Assembly (NCBI GenBank): GCA_026214975.1 | Contig: CM047810.1 | Coordinates: forward strand, 90,326,560 to 90,390,559 | Direction of reading: 5' to 3' | Source: Gentiana macrophylla | Taxonomy: Eukaryota; Streptophyta; Magnoliopsida; Gentianales; Gentianaceae | Length of the DNA: 64,000 nucleotides | In this document: positions 60,183-64,000 of the stretch, piece by piece | Layout: each line of letters opens with the position of its first letter | Position numbering within the stretch: the stretch's first letter is position 1 | Position numbers and translations under genes: made by a program | Notes under the pieces: generated by a model | The model's input: only the letters and a program-made list of their open reading frames with translations | Databases searched by the model: none | Told to the model about the DNA's origin: nothing

Positions 60183-60582
60183 ATGACCCCTTTGTTTTTT
60201 TTCGTTTAGATTTTTCTCTTTTTTTTAAAAATAAAGATAAAGAAACAGAAAAAGATACGGAAAACTTAAACAGAAACCCACCTACGAAAAGTTTAAAACA
60301 GAAAAAACACTAAGACGGTGAAAAAAAACGTGTTGAAATCTTCTGGGGCCAAAATGGAAGGGAAAAGAGCAGATTTTGACCTTGAAAACGGCGTAGAATG
60401 GCCATCGGCTATTCAACACGTCGTCGGCGTCGGAACGAGCTTTCCGAATTGGGGTCCTGCGCGCCAAACGGACACTCGAGCCGAAAGTTATGGCCAAAAT
60501 ACTACCATGTGCCCTAACGATCCCTTTTATCCAAACTTAACAGAAAATCAGAAAAATTAATAAACTAGACAACCGTTCCGAT
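60183..60582 (-). other. Element D 5' leader
   Basis: Non-coding leader between PBS and the gag-derived frames, with a GC-rich patch (about 60390-60480) of cg-dense motifs in otherwise A-rich DNA. Confidence 0.6.
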
Positions 60583-60600
60583 TCCCCGGCAACGGCGCCA
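60583..60600 (-). promoter_or_regulatory. Element D primer binding site (tRNA-Asp)
   Basis: 18-nt match to the tRNA-Asp 3' end, 6 nt from the 5' LTR. Confidence 0.92.
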
Positions 60601-60606
60601 AAAACT

Positions 60607-62105
60607 TGTCTCGGATTTTATCAACGGAAAAACAACAAGTAATAAATTATAAATCCGGTATACCCCAAGTGCAGGGATCGTAGTATAGCAACTAATACCG
60701 GGCCGGTCGATCTCACAGGGAATCGAGGTTGTTCTAGTTCTTAATTCTTCTAAATTGTCACGAGAAATAACTAAAAGCAAAAAGAAAAAACAATAAAGCT
60801 GGATGAGGGTTGTCAATCCAAAGCCGGAAATATAGTTTGGACCTAAACTAACTAAACAAATCTATTCTATAACTAAAAAGAAAAATAAAATTCTAAGATC
60901 GCAACGAAGAACAAGGCACAAAGGTGATTTCAATTAATTTTAACGAAGAACAAGCATTGATCCACCTATCCCGCAACCCTCAATTTCTACTCTAGATCGT
61001 TTAGTGAAGATTTAATAAAGATGTGGTTCACCTATCAAAGGTATGAATTCCTACTCTCGTAGATAATTCGCCTATTAATCTTTCATCTCTCGATCTTAAA
61101 GATTAACGCTTTCATAACAAAGGTGTAAGATTTCTCAATCTAGAAACCTAGATATTCAACCTAACAACTCTCGTTATTTTTAGGTTAAAAGTCCAATCTT
61201 TAATATGGTGATCTAGAGTTTAACAACGATTCTCATCAAACGTTAAACATCAAATAGCAACCATCTCTCGATTTAAATTGCATAATCAATAAAGCACATA
61301 ATAAAGATACCAACTTTAAATAAAAACTCACAAAACAATCCAAGATTCGAAATCAAAACGCTGCTGAGAATTGGCTTCACAAAGCTCGTTCTAGGATTAG
61401 CCTTAACTCATCGTTGGAAAACAAATCATATAAATAAAAGAAGATAAAAAGATGTTTATGATGGTGGGAGGGCGCCCCCAAGGGGCCTGGGGCGGCCAGG
61501 GATCGAATTGTGATGTTTAGGGTTGGAAAAAACGCAACTATAAATAGGTTTTTAGGTCGGTTTCAGCAAAGGCGGTGGCTGGACGCCCGTCCATAGTGTC
61601 AAAAATATTCGAGTCGGGCCGAGTCTTCTCAAACGCCCGTCCTATACATTTTCAAACGCTCTTTCACTAAAAATCTGCACATCCTGATCCAACTTCTCCT
61701 CACGGACGCCTTGATCCACTCTTACAGACGCCCGTTTGGGTAAAAATCATGCTTTCACGAATTGAGTAGCTCAGGTGGGCGCTTGATCGAGTTGGACGGA
61801 TGGCAACGTGCGTTCAGTCTTCAATATGCATCTTCCTTATTCTATTCAATCTTCAGTTAAACGCCGTTTTAGCTTCCTCCATAACATGTAAGCGTACCTA
61901 CAACACGACAAAAACATGCAAAATGTAAAATCACGTAAATAGATAATAAGGTCACATAAAGAACTCGATTTTGCACTTAAACATCTTTCAAACTTCATTC
62001 TTTCAATAAATCCTTTAAACGCTTACTTTTCTATAATAAGTAATAAAACACGAAGGAAATTGCTACGAAATAATATCATATATATCGTAAAAATCACCGT
62101 CAACA
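60607..62105 (-). repeat. Element D 5' LTR
   Basis: Partner of 55051-56589 with the same termini (1499 bp). AT-rich parts are nearly identical, and differences cluster at 61460-61810. Confidence 0.94.
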
Positions 62106-62110
62106 ACTAT

Positions 62111-64000
62111 CATATAAAATTCATTTAGTGAATTTTAAAAGTGTAATTACACAACGAATTTCTAAATTGAAAAATTGGAAAATCATATACATAAGGCGTA
62201 GCTAGTTAGACGGTATTTGGAACCGATAAACTAGTGGGAGCCTTAGCCTTATGATTTGTTGTTTTCTGAATCATTAGAAATGTGTAATGGACTGCACATG
62301 AGTTTCTCCATTTATTGGAAAGACAAGAATAAAGCGTTACTAGTTAGACAGTATTTGGAACTGATAAACTAGTAGGAGCTTAGTTCTGGAGATTTTATAA
62401 TCTTTGAAACATCATGAACAAAGCATTTCTAGTTAGACAGTATTTGGAACTGATAAACTAGTGGGAGCTTAGTTCTGGGGATTTTCTGATCTTTGAAAAA
62501 TCATAAATACAAAGTGTTGCAAGTTAGACGGTATTTGGAACCGATAAACTAGTCGGAGCTTTGGTCTTATGATTTGACGATTAGAAAAATCGATAGTCCA
62601 AGCAAGTAACACTAAACATCCCACAGTTCAAGAGTAGAGTCTACTCAAACGAACTGCAAGTTCAAGACTGTTTCCATCTAAGGAAAGTCGAGAATGGGAA
62701 AGAATGTTCATACGTGTTAGTCATCTAAACTAAGTAGTTTTAAGGCTAAACCGGAAAATTAATAAATTGGAAATTAGAGGATAAGGAAAGTGATTTGGAT
62801 CATCGACCAATGAATCTTAGCTATTTTCTTGAAAGCTAAAGTTCTTTAGAAGAACTAGGTAGCTTTGCATTAAACGATAAACAAAATAGACAACGGGCAG
62901 TTATTTCAGATAGACTAGTGGGAGTGATATAAGGAAATGAATCTCGGATTCAATTCTTGAGTATCCTGAGAAAATTCATTTTCTGTTTTCGGATTCGTTG
63001 GAACGAGCGTATTCATTTTCAATAGGATAATTTGTTTGTCTTATTGATGATGACTATAACAGTCGTAGCACGAATCCAAGACTCGGACTTTTGTTTGATA
63101 AAGTCAGAACCACTAATCATTGTTGAAAAGGTATTAGTAACACATCTTAAAATATATAAACGCAAATGGTTTCCGTATTTCGATAAACGCTTCTTTCTAT
63201 TCTATTAATTAGTGCATATTCCCTAAAGACAAGATCTGAAGACTGGCTTAGGGTGATTCCAATCTCCCAGCAAAAGGAACACTGTCTCAAAGGAACAATG
63301 ACTAAGTTTCCTTTCAATCAAGAAAGGGTAATAGATTTAAAGAAGTAACATAGCTTGTTCATAACAACCTTCGGGGTCATATGAAAGATACAAGCTAGTG
63401 GGAGCTTTTGAAGTAGTGACATATTGTCTGACAACTATTCAAGTCTCCGGTAAGTTTATCAAAAATATTTGGAGGAAATCTCTGATTTCACCAGAGATAG
63501 AGGATTCCGTACTCAGAAATAGGTTATTGCGTAGTCTTTGGGATTGATGCTCGGCCTGCCTCCCAGTGAAATGTTTTCACTAAGGGACACACCACAAATT
63601 TGCCTTACATAGTTATTGATGTGCTACGATACGCTGCTGAGCTCATTTAAGATATTGGTTGCAAAATAACGGTTGTATTGAAAAACCGAGAAGTCTACCT
63701 AAAAGATGCCTACGCGTTTGTGGATAAGGAGTGACTTCGGTTCACCCCACTTCCGTAAATCGAGGCATTTAGCACCGAGTGCTTGAAGGTAGGACTGGAA
63801 ATTTTGCGTACACATTCATGACGTGAAATATCTTAATGCATTGAGTAAAGGTTGGTTATAAAACTCGTAAAATCGAGAGAGAATAGCGGTTATCTTTGTC
63901 AAACTCGTCTGATAGAGTCTATAAATAACAACCTTGGATCTTGAAGTACTTGTACTCAAGATGTTACTAACTGATTTGTTCAGTCCACATCCAACACCGG
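62111..64000 (+). other. Element E internal region, second part
   Basis: Resumes after element D. No gene seen. Holds the four-copy hairpin repeat (62201-62555) and six uses of an actagtgggag-like motif between 62230 and 63400. A 44-nt fold with an 8-bp basal stem lies at 63351-63396 and a gtga-cttcggt-tcac hairpin near 63731. It runs off the window. Confidence 0.6.
62201..62555 (+). repeat. Four-copy hairpin repeat in element E
   Basis: Cores start at about 62202, 62340, 62429 and 62520. Each reads ctagtt-aga-cRgt-atttgga-acYg-ata-aactag: an outer stem, a 3x3 internal loop, an inner stem and a 7-nt loop. Copies 1 and 4 have CGGT/ACCG, copies 2 and 3 CAGT/ACTG. Each is followed by (a/g)gtgggagc-like text and a second small GATT/AATC hairpin. 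Confidence 0.8.

Larger units (their letters stand above)
55046..62110 (-). mobile_element. Element D: Athila-type derivative with gag only
   Basis: LTRs 55051-56589 and 60607-62105, perfect TSD actat (55046-55050, 62106-62110), tRNA-Asp PBS at 60583-60600, PPT at 56590. The 4-kb internal region encodes gag-derived modules near its 5' end and no RT, RNase H, integrase or clear protease. It shares the tandem hairpin units and second PPT with element A. Inserted in element E. Confidence 0.93.
20533..64000 (-). mobile_element. Ale-like copia element, 3' part; extends past the right edge
   Basis: The left end is the 3' LTR (20533-20865). RNase H and part of RT follow (20916-21704), then the SIRE insertion (21710-50978), then more RT (50979-51298), then insertion of element E. 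Removing the SIRE element joins the RT frame on both sides (...SQRKYT then the NLLKEYEFLGAKPAK track). The upstream pol, gag and 5' LTR must lie right of 64000, so its TSD cannot be checked (left flank ggcct). Confidence 0.85.
51294..64000 (+). mobile_element. Element E: LTR element with non-coding internal region, past right edge
   Basis: The 5' LTR at 51299-53123 (TG...CA, left flank taagg) is followed by an initiator tRNA-Met PBS. About 3.8 kb of visible internal sequence (53139-55050 and 62111-64000, around element D) shows no gag or pol reading frame but many inverted repeats and a four-copy hairpin repeat. This fits a large retrotransposon derivative (LARD-type). The 3' LTR and second TSD are outside the window, so coding sequence beyond 64000 cannot be excluded. 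Confidence 0.8.

Overview
The window looks like plant nuclear DNA, most likely a eudicot. It is AT-rich, carries plant retrotransposon lineages (Athila-type Ty3/gypsy, SIRE/Maximus-type and Ale-like Ty1/copia, and a gene with the 'putative gypsy type transposon' domain), and its LTR elements use tRNA-Asp or initiator tRNA-Met primer sites. I see no intact ordinary host gene. Almost everything from about 5.1 kb rightward is a stack of LTR retrotransposons nested in one another. I read the nesting from LTR pairs, 5-bp target-site duplications (TSDs), primer sites (PBS), polypurine tracts (PPT) and reading frames that become continuous again when an insertion is mentally removed.

Layout. 1-5140: unassigned AT-rich DNA with small duplications, a dispersed 'TGTAACGCC' repeat, a SIRE-type LTR remnant with a 418-bp tandem duplication, and a decayed copia RNase H fragment. 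5141-20532: an intron-containing transposon-type gene (+ strand) split by an Athila element A (5769-17114, minus, TSD gttat) and by a solo SIRE-type LTR (18681-20414, TSD gtttt), and ending where an Ale-like copia element starts (20533, minus, running past the right edge). That copia element is split inside its reverse transcriptase by a SIRE-type element (21710-50978, plus, TSD aagtg/atgtg) and by element E (51299 to beyond 64000, plus). The SIRE element carries element B inside its env-like gene (31495-38631, minus, TSD tggat) and element C inside its 3' LTR (42066-50351, minus, TSD cttac). Element E carries element D (55051-62105, minus, TSD actat).

Element A keeps a recognisable but broken gag-pol. 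The SIRE element keeps gag, protease, integrase, reverse transcriptase, RNase H and a long env-like gene, all with frameshifts or stops. B, C and D use the Athila-type tRNA-Asp PBS and PPT but lack reverse transcriptase and integrase, so they must depend on another element: B is essentially non-coding, C has a retropepsin-like domain plus an env-like reading frame, and D has gag-derived modules only. E shows no coding capacity in the part visible here and is rich in inverted repeats.

The most interesting non-coding signals are: (i) repeated perfect palindromes built on TCGGTCGACCGA at four places in element C and nowhere else noticed; (ii) a four-copy repeat in element E whose units fold into the same hairpin, with a compensatory G-C to A-T change; (iii) a tandem pair of hairpins shared by A and D with compensated stems; (iv) a second purine tract about 0.95-1.1 kb upstream of the 3' PPT in all four Athila-type elements. 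All of this comes from reading by eye. No alignments, folding or database searches were run.
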